From Sva-07 sp963716095 (GTDB lineage Bacteria; Actinomycetota; Acidimicrobiia; Acidimicrobiales; Ilumatobacteraceae), in assembly GCA_963716095.1 (NCBI GenBank), contig CAVQSV010000017.1, positions 1-64,000 of the forward strand: 64,000 bases of DNA, written 5' to 3'. Within the stretch, counting starts at the first letter, position 1. The number at the start of each line of letters is the position of its first letter. Positions 35,428-44,766 of the stretch are shown in pieces. The translations under genes and the position numbers were made by a program. The notes beneath the pieces are model-generated. The model had not been told where the DNA came from, did no database searches, and saw only the letters and a list, made by a program, of their open reading frames with translations.

Positions 35428-37660
35428 ATGAGCGAGCACGCGTCCACCATCATCTACACGATCACCGACGAGGCGCCGGCGCTTGCCACGTACTCGCTCC
35501 TCCCGGTCATCGAGGCGTTCGCCGGTGTCGCCGGCGTCAGCGTCGAGACGCGTGACATCTCGTTGGCGGGGAGGATCATCGCCACGTTCCCGGAGCGCCT
35601 CACCGACGAGCAGCGGCTCGGTGACGCACTCGCCGAGTTGGGCGAACTCGCGCTCACCCCGGAGGCCAACATCATCAAGCTGCCGAACATCTCGGCCTCG
35701 GTGCCCCAGATGAAGGCGGCGATCGCCGAACTCCAGGCCAAGGGATACGACGTCCCCGAGTACCCGGACGAGCCGTCGACGCCCGAAGAGACCGAGATCC
35801 GCGCCCGCTACGGCACCGTGATGGGATCGGCAGTCAACCCCGTGCTGCGCCAGGGCAACTCCGATCGCCGGCGCGCCCAAGGCGGTCAAGGACTACGCGA
35901 AGTCGCACCCACACTCGATGGGTGCCTGGTCGGCGGACTCCAAGACCCACGTCGCCACGATGGGCCAGCACGACTTCCGCTCGAACGAGCAGTCGATGAC
36001 GGTCGCCGCCGACAGCGCCGTGCGGATCGAACACGTCGGCACCGACGGTGCGGTCACGGTGCTGAAGGAGTCCGTGCCCGTGCTCGCCGGCGAAGTGATC
36101 GACGCGACGGCGATGGATGTCGCCGCGCTGCGCGCCTTCCTCGCCGCCGAGATCAGCGACGCCAAGGAGCAGGGCGTGCTCTTCTCGCTGCACCTCAAGG
36201 CCACGATGATGAAGGTGTCGGACCCGATCATCTTCGGTCACGCCGTCGAGGTGTTCTTCGCTGATGTCTTCGCCAAGCACGGTGACGCACTGGCAGCAGC
36301 GGGCGGCGACCCGCGCAACGGTTGGGCGAGCGTGCTGAGCGCAGTCGAATCGTTGCCGGCGGATCAACGCGCCGCCGTCGAGGCCGACATCGCTGCGGCC
36401 TACGAGGCCGGGCCGGACATCGCCATGGTCGACTCCGACAAGGGGATCACCAACCTGCACGTGCCGAGCGACATCATCGTCGACGCATCGATGCCGGCGA
36501 TGATCCGCACATCGGGCCAGATGTGGAACGCTGCGGGCGAGCAGCAGGACGCCAAAGCCGTCATCCCCGACAGCAGCTACGCCGGGGTGTACCAGACCGT
36601 CATCGAGGACTGCATTGCGAATGGCGCCTACGACCCGGCGACGATGGGGAGCGTCCCCAACGTGGGGCTGATGGCGCAGAAGGCCGAGGAGTACGGCAGC
36701 CACGACAAGACCTTCGAGGCACCGTCGGCCGGGACGATCCGAGTCGTCGACGCCGCCTCCGGTTCCACGTTGATGGAGCAGTCGGTGCAGACCGGCGACC
36801 TCTTCCGGATGTGCCAGGTGAAGGACGAGCCGATTCGCGACTGGGTTCGGCTCGCCGTCGATCGGGCACGGGCGACCGGCGCGCCGGCGGTGTTCTGGCT
36901 CGACTCGACCCGTGCCCACGACGCGCAGCTGATCGCCAAGGTCAACGAGTACCTCGGCGACCACGACCTCTCGGGGGTCGAGATCGAAATCCTGGCACCA
37001 GCGGTCGCCACCCAGTTCTCGATCGACCGGGCCCGAGAAGGACTCGACACGATCTCGGTCACGGGCAACGTGTTGCGCGACTACCTCACCGACCTGTTCC
37101 CGATTCTCGAACTGGGGACCAGTGCCAAGATGCTGTCGGTCGTGCCGCTGCTCAACGGTGGGGGACTGTTCGAGACCGGTGCCGGTGGTTCAGCGCCCAA
37201 GCACGTCCAGCAGCTCGTGAAGGAGAACTACCTCCGATGGGACTCGCTCGGCGAGTTCCTGGCGCTCGCCGTCTCGTTCGAACACCTCGCCACCGTGGCC
37301 GGCAACGCCACGGCACAGATCCTCGGTGACACGCTCGACGCTGCAACCGGTCAACTCCTCGAGAACGGCAAGTCGCCGGCGCGTCGCCTCGGCCAGATCG
37401 ACAATCGCGGCAGCCACTTCTATCTCGCGCTCTACTGGGCGCAGGCACTCGCGGCGCAGACCGACGACGCCGAGTTGGCCGCACGGTTCGCCCCGATTGC
37501 CGCTGAGCTGTCCGCGAACGAGCAGACGATCGTCGACGAACTCCTCGCCGTGCAAGGCGAGCCCGCCGACATCGGCGGCTACTACGCGCCCGATGCCGCC
37601 AAGGCAACGGCCGTGATGCGCCCCAGCACGACGTTCAACGCTGCCATCGACGCGATGTGA
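35428..37660 (+). CDS. icd: NADP-dependent isocitrate dehydrogenase, monomeric type; one frame break
   Basis: TCA-cycle enzyme converting isocitrate to 2-oxoglutarate with NADPH. Matches the monomeric IDH family (about 740 aa): IIYTITDEAPALATYSLLPVIEAF at the start, LPNISASVPQMKAAIAELQ, then in a second frame APKAVKDYAKSHPHSMGAWS, KATMMKVSDPIIFGHAVEVFF and NRGSHFYLALYWAQ. The frames meet near 35868, where one extra base fits; both parts together give normal length. As a central enzyme with no other damage, the break is probably a sequencing error. Confidence 0.9.
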
Positions 37661-37681
37661 CGCGTTGCAGCGGGGGCCGGA

Positions 37682-37771
37682 TCACATCAGGGGTCAGACC
37701 CGCGATGTAACCCTGCGTCGACGGCCGCAGACGTGAGTGGTGTTACATCGCGGGTCTGACCCCTGATGTGA
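37682..37771. terminator. 30-bp perfect inverted repeat between icd and gltA
   Basis: Arms 37682-37711 and 37742-37771 are exact complements around a 30-nt spacer. Each arm contains the smaller palindrome GGGTCAGACCC. It sits between the stops of two convergent genes, so bidirectional termination is likely. The same core occurs at 46274 and 49380. Confidence 0.8.
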
Positions 37772-37783
37772 CGCCCGCGGCGA

Positions 37784-39049
37784 TCAGCGGTTGACGATCG
37801 GGATGTAACTGCGCTCGTCCGGGCCGGCGTACCACTGGCGAGGGCGCGAGATCTTCTGGGCCGGGTCGTTCAGGAGTTCCTGCCAGTGCGCCAACCAACC
37901 CGACATGCGTGGGATGGCGAACAGCACGGTGAACATCTCCACCGGGAACCCCATCGCCTGATAGATCAGGCCCGAGTAGAAGTCGACGTTCGGGTAGAGC
38001 TTGCGATCGACGAAATACGGGTCGGACAACGCCGTCTCTTCGAGTGCCAGCGCGATGTCGAGCAGCGGGTTCTTGCCGGTCACCTCGAACACGTCGTAGG
38101 CGGTCTGCTTGATGATCGTGGCACGAGGGTCGTAGTTCTTGTAGACGCGGTGGCCGAAGCCCATCAGGCGTCCCTCGCCGGCCTTCACCGACTCGACGAA
38201 CGCGGGGACGTTCTCGATCGAGCCGATCTCGGTGAGCATGCGGACCACGGCTTCGTTTGCTCCGCCATGCAGCGGCCCGTAGAGCGCGGCGGCGGCGCCG
38301 GCGGCCGACGAGTAGGGGTCGGCATGGCTCGAGCCGATGACGCGCATGGCGGTGGTGCCGCAGTTCTGCTCGTGATCGGCGTGGAGGATGAACAGCACGT
38401 CCATCGCCCGTTCGAGGATGGGATCGACCTCGTAGTCGCCGACCTTCCACATCATGTTGAGGAAGTTCGCCGGATACGACAGGTCGTTGTCGGGGTAGTT
38501 GAACGGCAGGCCGACCGAGAAGCGGTACGCCATCGCAGCCAGCGTCGGCGCTTTCGCGATGAGTCGCAGGATCTGCCGATTGCGTTGGACGGGATCGTCG
38601 ATCTCCTTCGCGCCGTCGTAGAACGTGCCGAGCGCAGCGATCGACGAAACGAACATGCCCATGGGGTGCGCGTCGTAGTGGAATCCGTCGACGAACCGCT
38701 TGCGCATGTTCTCGTGGATGAACGTGTGGTGCGTGACGTCCTGCACCCAGCTGTCGAGCTGTTCCTTGTTCGGCAACTCGCCGTTCAACAGCAGGTAGGC
38801 AACCTCGAGGTAGGTCGAGTGCTCGGCCAGTTGCTCGATCGGGTAGCCCCCGTAGCGCAGGATGCCGGCATCGCCGTCGAGATAGGTGATGGCGGACTTG
38901 CAGGACGCGGTCGACAGGTAGGCCGGGTCGTAGCAGTACAGCGACGAGTCGAGTTCACGCAGTGCCGATGAGGGAAACACCCCGCCTTCGATCGGGACGG
39001 TGACGGTCTTTCCGGTGCGGTCGTCGGTGATGGTGATGGTCTCGGGCAC
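37784..39049 (-). CDS. gltA: Citrate synthase
   Basis: 421 aa. Catalytic His regions LHADHEQNCGTTAMR and GPLHGGANEAV, Asp/Arg region GFGHRVYKNYDPRA, and the C-terminal NVDFYSGLIYQAMGF. This is the Gram-negative-like hexameric type II length class. GTG start at 39049 (VPETITITDD) has AGGAAG 4 nt upstream. Convergent with icd, so the two first steps of the TCA cycle end on the same inverted repeat. Confidence 0.95.
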   Translation of the reverse strand: MPETITITDDRTGKTVTVPIEGGVFPSSALRELDSSLYCYDPAYLSTASCKSAITYLDGDAGILRYGGYPIEQLAEHSTYLEVAYLLLNGELPNKEQLDSWVQDVTHHTFIHENMRKRFVDGFHYDAHPMGMFVSSIAALGTFYDGAKEIDDPVQRNRQILRLIAKAPTLAAMAYRFSVGLPFNYPDNDLSYPANFLNMMWKVGDYEVDPILERAMDVLFILHADHEQNCGTTAMRVIGSSHADPYSSAAGAAAALYGPLHGGANEAVVRMLTEIGSIENVPAFVESVKAGEGRLMGFGHRVYKNYDPRATIIKQTAYDVFEVTGKNPLLDIALALEETALSDPYFVDRKLYPNVDFYSGLIYQAMGFPVEMFTVLFAIPRMSGWLAHWQELLNDPAQKISRPRQWYAGPDERSYIPIVNR

Positions 39050-39178
39050 GTGGCTTCCTCTCGCGGCGCGAACTCTGGGGTGACGCGGCCGGAGGTTCCT
39101 CCCCGGCCACGCCGTCACGTTAGTGCCGAAGCGGCCCAGGTCCCGCAATCAGCGCTGCACCCGGGGTCCGCGCCCGGC

Positions 39179-40567
39179 TCAGAGCGGGCTGTTGCCGTGC
39201 TTGCGGCCGGCCAGCGCCTCGCGTTTGTCCTCGAGTGTCGCGAGTGCGGCGGCGATCTCGACACGGGTGTCGGCGGGGTCGATCACCGCGTCGACCAACC
39301 CGCGTTCGGCTGCGACATATGGGTTGAGCAGGCGCTCGGTGTAGTCGGCTTCGAATTCGGCGCGTTCGTCGGGCGTCGCTCGTCGTTGCAGGATCGCTGC
39401 TGCCTGGCCGGCGCCCATGACGGCCAGCTCGGCCCATGGCCACGCCAGGCAGAGGTCGTTGCCCATCGTCTTGGAGTCCATCACGATGTAGGCGCCGCCG
39501 TAGCTCTTGCGCAGGATGACGCAGATCCGCGGCACCGTCGCACGGGCGTAGGCGTAGACGAGCTGGGCGCCGTGTCGGATCATGCCGCGCCACTCGAGAT
39601 CCTTGCCCGGATAGAAGCCAGGTGTGTCGACGAGGGTGATGATCGGCAGGTTGAAGGCATCGCACAGTGCGACGAAGCGGGCCGCCTTCTGCGACGCAGG
39701 GATGTCGAGCGTTCCGGCGAGGACCATCGGCTGATTGGCAACGATGCCGACGGGGCGACCGTCGATGGTGGCGAACGCGGTCACCACGTTGGCTGCCCAA
39801 CGGTCACGCAACTCGAGCAGCGAGTTCTCGTCCACGATCTCCGCAGCAACCTTGCGGACGTCGTAGCTCCCGGTGGACGCGGGTGGAATGAGTGCACCGG
39901 CTTCGGGGCACGGCCGATCGAACGGGTCGTCGACGTCATGTCGTGGTGGCTCGGCGTCGACGTGGTCGGGCAGGTACGACAGCAACTGGCTGATCATGTC
40001 GACCGCTGCCGCCCGGTCGGGGACCACGGCGCTGGCGACCCCGGTGTGGCGGGCGTGGTGTGCGGCGCCGCCCAGCTCGTCGACGCCCATGCTGATCCCC
40101 GTGAACTGCTCGACCATGGTCGGCCCGTTGACGAACGCATAGCTGCTCTCGGTCATGACCGTCAGATCGGCGATGCCGAGCAGGAGCGCCGGGCCGGACA
40201 CGGCTGGTCCGGACACGATGATGCAGGTGGGAACGATGCCGGAGCATGCGGCGAGGGCGGCGGCGACCTGCCCCCAGGCGTGCAACGCTGGGACTCCTTC
40301 GTTGATGTCGGCACCCGACGTCGACAGGACGAACACCAGGGGCACATGTTGGGCCCTCGCAGCTTCGGCGGCGGTGACGAGTTGCGCTGAGCTCGAGCTG
40401 GTGAGACTGGTCGGGTGATCGTCGACGGCGAACTCGGCCCAGACGACTCGCCGGCCATCGAGGTCTCGGGTCGTGACGCGGACGTCGCTCGGTGTGAGGT
40501 TCGTGAGCGCAAAAGGGGACGAGTCGACGCCGTTCATCGTTGCGGACAGTACCGCGAACGCGGCCAT
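39179..40567 (-). CDS. Acyl-CoA carboxylase carboxyltransferase (beta-type)
   Basis: 462-aa crotonase-fold carboxyltransferase. N-terminal domain with VFVLSTSGADINEGVPALHAWG and TVMTESSYAFVNGP; C-terminal domain with GIVANQPMVLAGTLDI, LVDTPGFYPGKDLEWRGMIRHGAQL and SYGGAYIVMDSKTMGND. It transfers carboxyl from biotin to acyl-CoA; no biotin carrier or carboxylase gene is nearby. It is shorter than the usual 510-540 aa. Its ATG overlaps the LysR stop (TGATG); ATG 40537 is an alternative start. Confidence 0.85.
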   Translation of the reverse strand: MAAFAVLSATMNGVDSSPFALTNLTPSDVRVTTRDLDGRRVVWAEFAVDDHPTSLTSSSSAQLVTAAEAARAQHVPLVFVLSTSGADINEGVPALHAWGQVAAALAACSGIVPTCIIVSGPAVSGPALLLGIADLTVMTESSYAFVNGPTMVEQFTGISMGVDELGGAAHHARHTGVASAVVPDRAAAVDMISQLLSYLPDHVDAEPPRHDVDDPFDRPCPEAGALIPPASTGSYDVRKVAAEIVDENSLLELRDRWAANVVTAFATIDGRPVGIVANQPMVLAGTLDIPASQKAARFVALCDAFNLPIITLVDTPGFYPGKDLEWRGMIRHGAQLVYAYARATVPRICVILRKSYGGAYIVMDSKTMGNDLCLAWPWAELAVMGAGQAAAILQRRATPDERAEFEADYTERLLNPYVAAERGLVDAVIDPADTRVEIAAALATLEDKREALAGRKHGNSPL

Positions 40568-41502
40568 CACGGGCGGGTGAAGGGGAGCGCGGCCGCATCG
40601 GGATGGATCCCGTGCTGGGCTGCGCCGTTGGCGTCGACGACCGAACGCAACACGTCGAGCACGGCCATCGTCGGGGCGCTCGCCGAGGGGCGACGACGGC
40701 GAGCGAACGCGACGACGCGTCGCGGCAGCTCGGGAACAGTGATCCGATGGAAGGTTCCCTCGAGCCAATCGGGCACGGCCGTGGCCGGCACGATCGCTGC
40801 GCCGAAGCCGGCAAACGCCAACGACGCAAGCAGACGGACACCGTCGACTTCGGCTTGGGCTCGCAACGTGATGTCTGCGTTGGCGGCGGCACGTTCGAGT
40901 ACTCGGCGAAGCGCTGAGCCGGGAGGGGGGAGCAGGAGCGGGATCTCGTCGAGTTCGGCGAGCGGGATCACCTCGCGGTCGGCGAGCGGGTGATCGTCGG
41001 CAGCGAGGAGGAGGAGGTCTTCGGCGAAGAGCGGCTCGATCACCAACTCGGGTTCGTCGACCGGCAGGTGCACGATTGCCCCGTTGAGTTGCCCGGTGAG
41101 CACGTTGGGCACGAGCGATGAGGTGGCGCCTTCCTGCACGATTGCCCGCACGCTGGGGTAACGGGTGCTCAGCTCACCGAGGAACTGGGGGATCAGCCAG
41201 CGGGCCGTGGTGCCGATCACGCCGATGCGGGTCTGGCCGCTCACGTCGGCGTGCCGGCTCGACATGTCCGCCGCGATGTCGTCGATTTCGTTGAGGATGC
41301 GACGGGCGCGTTCGACGACGCGGGCGCCGTCCTCGGTGAGGCCCCCCTGAGAGCGATCGACGAGCGTGACGCCGAGTTCCTTCTCGAGACGGGCGATGTG
41401 GCTCGAGACGTTCGACTGGACCGTGTAGAGCGCACGTGCGGCGGCTGAGAAGGTGCCGTGGTCGGCAATCGCCACCAAGGTCGAGAGCTGACGGACGTCC
41501 AT
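40567..41502 (-). CDS. LysR-family transcriptional regulator
   Basis: 311 aa. Winged-helix N-terminus MDVRQLSTLVAIADHGTFSAAARALYTVQSNVSSHIARLE and a periplasmic-binding-like effector domain (GQTRIGVIGTTARWLIPQ). Translationally coupled to the carboxyltransferase, which it probably regulates. I prefer ATG 41502; a TTG at 41520 is in frame. Divergent from the 6C RNA promoter, with only 36 bp between them. Confidence 0.9.
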   Translation of the reverse strand: MDVRQLSTLVAIADHGTFSAAARALYTVQSNVSSHIARLEKELGVTLVDRSQGGLTEDGARVVERARRILNEIDDIAADMSSRHADVSGQTRIGVIGTTARWLIPQFLGELSTRYPSVRAIVQEGATSSLVPNVLTGQLNGAIVHLPVDEPELVIEPLFAEDLLLLAADDHPLADREVIPLAELDEIPLLLPPPGSALRRVLERAAANADITLRAQAEVDGVRLLASLAFAGFGAAIVPATAVPDWLEGTFHRITVPELPRRVVAFARRRRPSASAPTMAVLDVLRSVVDANGAAQHGIHPDAAALPFTRP

Positions 41503-41537
41503 CTCTCGAAACGATATCAAGTATCTCTTTGTTCTAC

Positions 41538-41566
41538 TTGCACGATCGTTTGTTCACGTGCATACT
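41538..41566 (+). promoter_or_regulatory. Promoter of the 6C RNA
   Basis: TTGCAC (41538-41543), 17-bp spacer, CATACT (41561-41566). Predicted start near 41573, just before the first C-loop hairpin. Confidence 0.5.
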
Positions 41567-41572
41567 TTCACA

Positions 41573-41696
41573 AGCAAATCGCAGTGCGAACACCCCCCAT
41601 GTTCCACTCGATGGAGAGTCCATCAACCGGTACCCCCACCGGAGGACTTTCCTGGTTGAGAGACCCGGATCCCCCATCCGGGTCTTTCCCATTTTT
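41573..41696 (+). ncRNA. 6C RNA (actinobacterial small RNA)
   Basis: Three hairpins with C-only or nearly C-only loops. Hairpin 1: GAACA/TGTTC (41588-41604) with loop CCCCCCA. Hairpin 2: AGTCC/GGACT outer stem and CCGGT/ACCGG inner stem with loop ACCCCC (41617-41648). Hairpin 3: AGACCCGGAT/ATCCGGGTCT with loop CCCCC (41661-41685), followed by TTTCCCATTTTT, a rho-independent terminator. This matches the 6C motif (B11/6C in mycobacteria), which binds G-rich mRNA sites. 5' end is estimated from the promoter. Confidence 0.85.
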
Positions 41697-41741
41697 CGGG
41701 CTCCGATGAGCACGGTATCGACCGTCGCGTAGTCTCCATCC

Positions 41742-43199
41742 GTGACTTCATCGGGTGCCGCCTTCTTCGATCTCGACCGCACGCTGTTGTCCGGGGCCTC
41801 CGGGGAGGTGTTCTCCGGCGCGATGCGTGCAGCCGGATTGACCGGTCCGAACCCGGTACCGGGCGAGCGGCTGCTGTTCGGGCTGTTCAACACCATCGGC
41901 GAGACGCTGCCGTCGATGGTGTTGGCCCGCCAGGCGGTGTCGCTGGCGACCGGGCGATCTCAGACGGCCGTACTCCAGGCTGCCGAGACCGTCGCCGACG
42001 AACTCGTCGCGATGGTGCAGCCCTTCGCCGAGGCGGCGTTTGCCGCGCACCGAGAAGCCGGACGGCCGATCGTGTTGGCAACGACGACCCCGTACGACCT
42101 GGTCAAGCCGTTCGCCGACCGTCTCGGTCTCGACGACGTCGTCGCCACCCGCTACGGCGTCGCCAGCGACGGCACCTACGACGGCACGCTCGACGGCCCG
42201 TTCGTGTGGTCGGCCGGCAAACTCGCGGCGATCACCGAGTGGGCCCATCGCCACGATGTCGATCTCACCGAGAGTTACGCCTACTCCGACAGCGTGTACG
42301 ACACGCCGATGCTGTCTGCAGTCGGCCACCCGATCGTGGTCAATCCCGATCCTCGAATGGTGCTGGTGGCTGCCGCAAGGCGTTGGCCGACGCTCAACCT
42401 CGACGTGTCGCCCGGGGTGCTCAAGATCCCGGTGATCGGCCTCGAGTTGCAGCAGATCGCATTGCGGTTCGCCCGGCCCTCGGCCTACCCCTACGCGCGG
42501 TTCGACATCGAGGGCGTCGAGCACATTCCCTCGAGCGGTGCGGCGATCCTCGTGGGGAACCACCGCAGCTACTTCGACGTCGCCGCGATGTCGCTGACGA
42601 TCGCCGAGGCGGGCCGGCCTGCCCGATTCCTCGGAAAGAAGGAGGTCTTCGATGCGCCGATCGTCGGACCGATCGCTACAGCGATGGGCGGCATCCGGGT
42701 CGACCGCGGAACCGGATCAGACGAACCGCTCGCCGCTGCGGTCGCGGCGCTCGACGGTGGCGAGATGGTGACGATGATGCCCGAGGGCACGATCCCGCGC
42801 GGGCCCGCATTCTTCCGCAAGCCGGTCGGCCGATGGGGTGCCGCCCGGCTCGCGCAGATGACCGGCGCGCCGATCATCCCCGTCGGCTTGTGGGGCACCG
42901 AGCGGGTGTGGCCACGTTCGAGTCGGTTTCCCAACGTGCTCAACGTGACCGATCCGCCGACGATTCGGATCCGCGTCGGCGAGCCCGTTCGCCAGGTCGG
43001 CCGGTCGCTGGAAGCCGACACGAAGCGGATCATGGCGGCGATCGTCGAGTTGCTCCCCGCCGACGCGTACCGGAAGCGGACGCCGACAGCCGGAGGAACT
43101 CGCAGCGACGTATCCGCCCGGCTACACGGGCGATCCCGGGCGCGAATCGCAGCGTCGTCCCGGGTACCGACTGAGCCGTCGAAAGAGATTTCCTGCTAA
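41742..43199 (+). CDS. HAD-IB phosphatase fused to 1-acylglycerol-3-phosphate acyltransferase
   Basis: 485-aa two-domain lipid enzyme. HAD part (about 1-220): FFDLDRTLLSG nucleophile Asp, ATTTPYDLVKPFADRLG and YSDSVYDTPML. PlsC part (about 245-450): the HX4D-type motif NHRSYFDVAAM, FLGKKEVFDAPIVG and MMPEGTIPRG. Such fusions make phosphatidate or move acyl chains. The last 25 residues look out of frame: shifting one base near 43087 gives PEELAATYPPGYTGDPG, the expected tail. GTG start at 41742, 45 bp after the 6C terminator. Confidence 0.85.
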   Translation: MTSSGAAFFDLDRTLLSGASGEVFSGAMRAAGLTGPNPVPGERLLFGLFNTIGETLPSMVLARQAVSLATGRSQTAVLQAAETVADELVAMVQPFAEAAFAAHREAGRPIVLATTTPYDLVKPFADRLGLDDVVATRYGVASDGTYDGTLDGPFVWSAGKLAAITEWAHRHDVDLTESYAYSDSVYDTPMLSAVGHPIVVNPDPRMVLVAAARRWPTLNLDVSPGVLKIPVIGLELQQIALRFARPSAYPYARFDIEGVEHIPSSGAAILVGNHRSYFDVAAMSLTIAEAGRPARFLGKKEVFDAPIVGPIATAMGGIRVDRGTGSDEPLAAAVAALDGGEMVTMMPEGTIPRGPAFFRKPVGRWGAARLAQMTGAPIIPVGLWGTERVWPRSSRFPNVLNVTDPPTIRIRVGEPVRQVGRSLEADTKRIMAAIVELLPADAYRKRTPTAGGTRSDVSARLHGRSRARIAASSRVPTEPSKEISC

Positions 43200-43302
43200 T
43201 TGTCATCCGGATTCGAGTCGGCTGCGAACACCTGGTACTCCGCTTCGTTGCGGCGTGAACAGAACAACTCCACTCACGTACCAGACAAAGGAAATTCCTC
43301 CC

Positions 43303-43908
43303 ATGCGCAAGTCCTCCACCCGCCTCTTCGCCGCCGCAGCCGTCACCGGTCTCGTGGTCCTGTCCGCCTGCGGCAGCGACTCGAACGACGCCGACGACGC
43401 CGCCGAGACCACCGAAGCTCCCGCCGCCACCGATGCCGCCGACGAGGGCGACATGGAAGACGCCGGCACGATCGTCGACGTCGCCGTCGCCAACGGCTCG
43501 TTCGAGACGCTCGTCACTGCGGTCACCGCGGCCGACCTCGTCGACACGCTGTCGGCCGACGGCCCGTACACGGTCTTCGCCCCGACCGACGATGCGTTCG
43601 CAGCGCTGCCCGAGGGTCTCGTCGACTGCCTCCTCCTCGAGGAGAACGTGGACGCCCTCAGCTCCATCCTGACCTACCACGTCGTGTCCGGCGAGGTGCT
43701 CTCGACCGACCTCACCGAGGGCCCGGTCGTCACGGTCCAGGGTGAAGAGGTCGTCGTCGGGCTCACCGACGGTGTCACGCTCAACGAGACCGTCAACGTG
43801 GTCATCGCCGATGTCGACGCCAGCAACGGTGTCATCCACGCCATCGACGGCGTGATCGTGCCGCCGAGCATCGACGTCGCAGCATTCCTCGAGACCTGCC
43901 CCGCCTGA
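43303..43908 (+). CDS. Fasciclin-domain lipoprotein
   Basis: 201 aa. Signal peptide MRKSSTRLFAAAAVTGLVV with lipobox LSAC, acidic Asp/Glu/Ala linker, then one FAS1 domain (about 63-198): TLVTAVTAADLVDTL, GPYTVFAPTDDAFAALP, LTYHVVSGEV and the final YH-type SNGVIHAIDGVIVPP. Similar to MPT70/MPT83-like surface adhesion proteins. ATG 43303 is preceded by AAAGGAAAT. Followed by the hairpin at 43959. Confidence 0.92.
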   Translation: MRKSSTRLFAAAAVTGLVVLSACGSDSNDADDAAETTEAPAATDAADEGDMEDAGTIVDVAVANGSFETLVTAVTAADLVDTLSADGPYTVFAPTDDAFAALPEGLVDCLLLEENVDALSSILTYHVVSGEVLSTDLTEGPVVTVQGEEVVVGLTDGVTLNETVNVVIADVDASNGVIHAIDGVIVPPSIDVAAFLETCPA

Positions 43909-43958
43909 TCTCGTCGAACAACTGACCGAGGCGACTCGGTCTTCAATCTCCCCTTCGG

Positions 43959-43991
43959 ATGAGGGACCGGTCCTCCTGGCCGGTCCCTCAT
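43959..43991. terminator. 12-bp stem terminator after fasciclin gene
   Basis: ATGAGGGACCGG and its complement around a 9-nt loop, 51 bp after the stop. No T-run. Confidence 0.65.
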
Positions 43992-44009
43992 TCGCGTACG
44001 GTGCCAAGC

Positions 44010-44300
44010 GTGAATGCTGCGCCGAGCTGCGAACTGTGTGAGGCGACGCCGTTCACCGAGTGGTTCCACAGCGACGAGCTGTGCTGGATCGCCGAGTGTG
44101 ATTCATGCGGTGTGCCGATGGTGGTGTGGCGCACACACGACCCTGCGCCGCCGGGTGAGATCCGTGAGCAGTTGCACGACCGACTCACCGCAGTGATGGA
44201 AACGCTGAACGGCGAGCCCTTCTGGATCGACGACAACCTGAGATCGATCCCTGATCACTACCACGCCCATGCTCGACGACGACCCGATTGGACCCGCTGA
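44010..44300 (+). CDS. Small Cys-rich protein, possible zinc-binding
   Basis: 96 aa. Two CxxC pairs (CELC and CDSC), an aromatic segment TPFTEWFHSDELCWIAE, and a His-rich end DHYHAHARRR. No family recognised; the CxxC pairs suggest zinc binding. GTG 44001 is an alternative start. Its TGA overlaps the ATG of the FabZ-like gene (TGATG), so the two are coupled. Confidence 0.6.
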   Translation: MNAAPSCELCEATPFTEWFHSDELCWIAECDSCGVPMVVWRTHDPAPPGEIREQLHDRLTAVMETLNGEPFWIDDNLRSIPDHYHAHARRRPDWTR

Positions 44301-44734
44301 TGTCGATATCCGAACTGCCTCGCCCGGAAGAACTGCTCCCGCACCGTCCACCGTTTCTGTTGGTCGACGAACTCACCTCGATCGTGCCGGGAGAGTCGGC
44401 GTCAGGCGTCTGGCGACTGACCGGTGACGAGTACTTCTTCGCCGGCCACTTTCCGGGTCGGCCGACCTTGCCGGGTGTGCTGATGTGCGAAGCGATCGCC
44501 CAGGTTGGTGCTGCAGCCGTCCTCGCCGATCCGAAGTTCGCGGGGAAGCTGCCGCTCTTCGGAGGGCTCGACGGCGCCAGGTTCCGCCGCCAGGTCGTCC
44601 CCGGCGACGAACTCGTCCTCGAGGTCGAGCTGGGGCGGATGTCGGCTCGAGCCGGCAAGGGGAGCGGCAGGGCACTCGTCAACGGTGAAGTCGCCTGTAG
44701 CTGCGACCTGCTCTTCGTCCTCGCCGACGCGTAG
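44300..44734 (+). CDS. FabZ-like 3-hydroxyacyl-ACP dehydratase
   Basis: 144-aa hot-dog-fold protein. N-terminal LLPHRPPFLLVDEL and the catalytic GHFPGRPTLPGVLMCEAIAQ, as in FabZ, where His and a downstream Glu act; here the second residue is E in CEAIAQ. It dehydrates 3-hydroxyacyl-ACP in fatty acid elongation. Ends facing the fab operon on the other strand, which lacks a dehydratase, so it may supply that step. Confidence 0.85.
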   Translation: MSISELPRPEELLPHRPPFLLVDELTSIVPGESASGVWRLTGDEYFFAGHFPGRPTLPGVLMCEAIAQVGAAAVLADPKFAGKLPLFGGLDGARFRRQVVPGDELVLEVELGRMSARAGKGSGRALVNGEVACSCDLLFVLADA

Positions 44735-44740
44735 CGGCAA

Positions 44741-44757
44741 CACGGGTCGGACCCGTG
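44741..44757. terminator. Short hairpin between convergent fabZ-like and fabF genes
   Basis: CACGGGTC and GACCCGTG around one base (7 bp with a 3-nt loop), 7 bp after the dehydratase stop and 10 bp from the fabF stop. Confidence 0.45.
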
Positions 44758-44766
44758 GCTCCTTCT

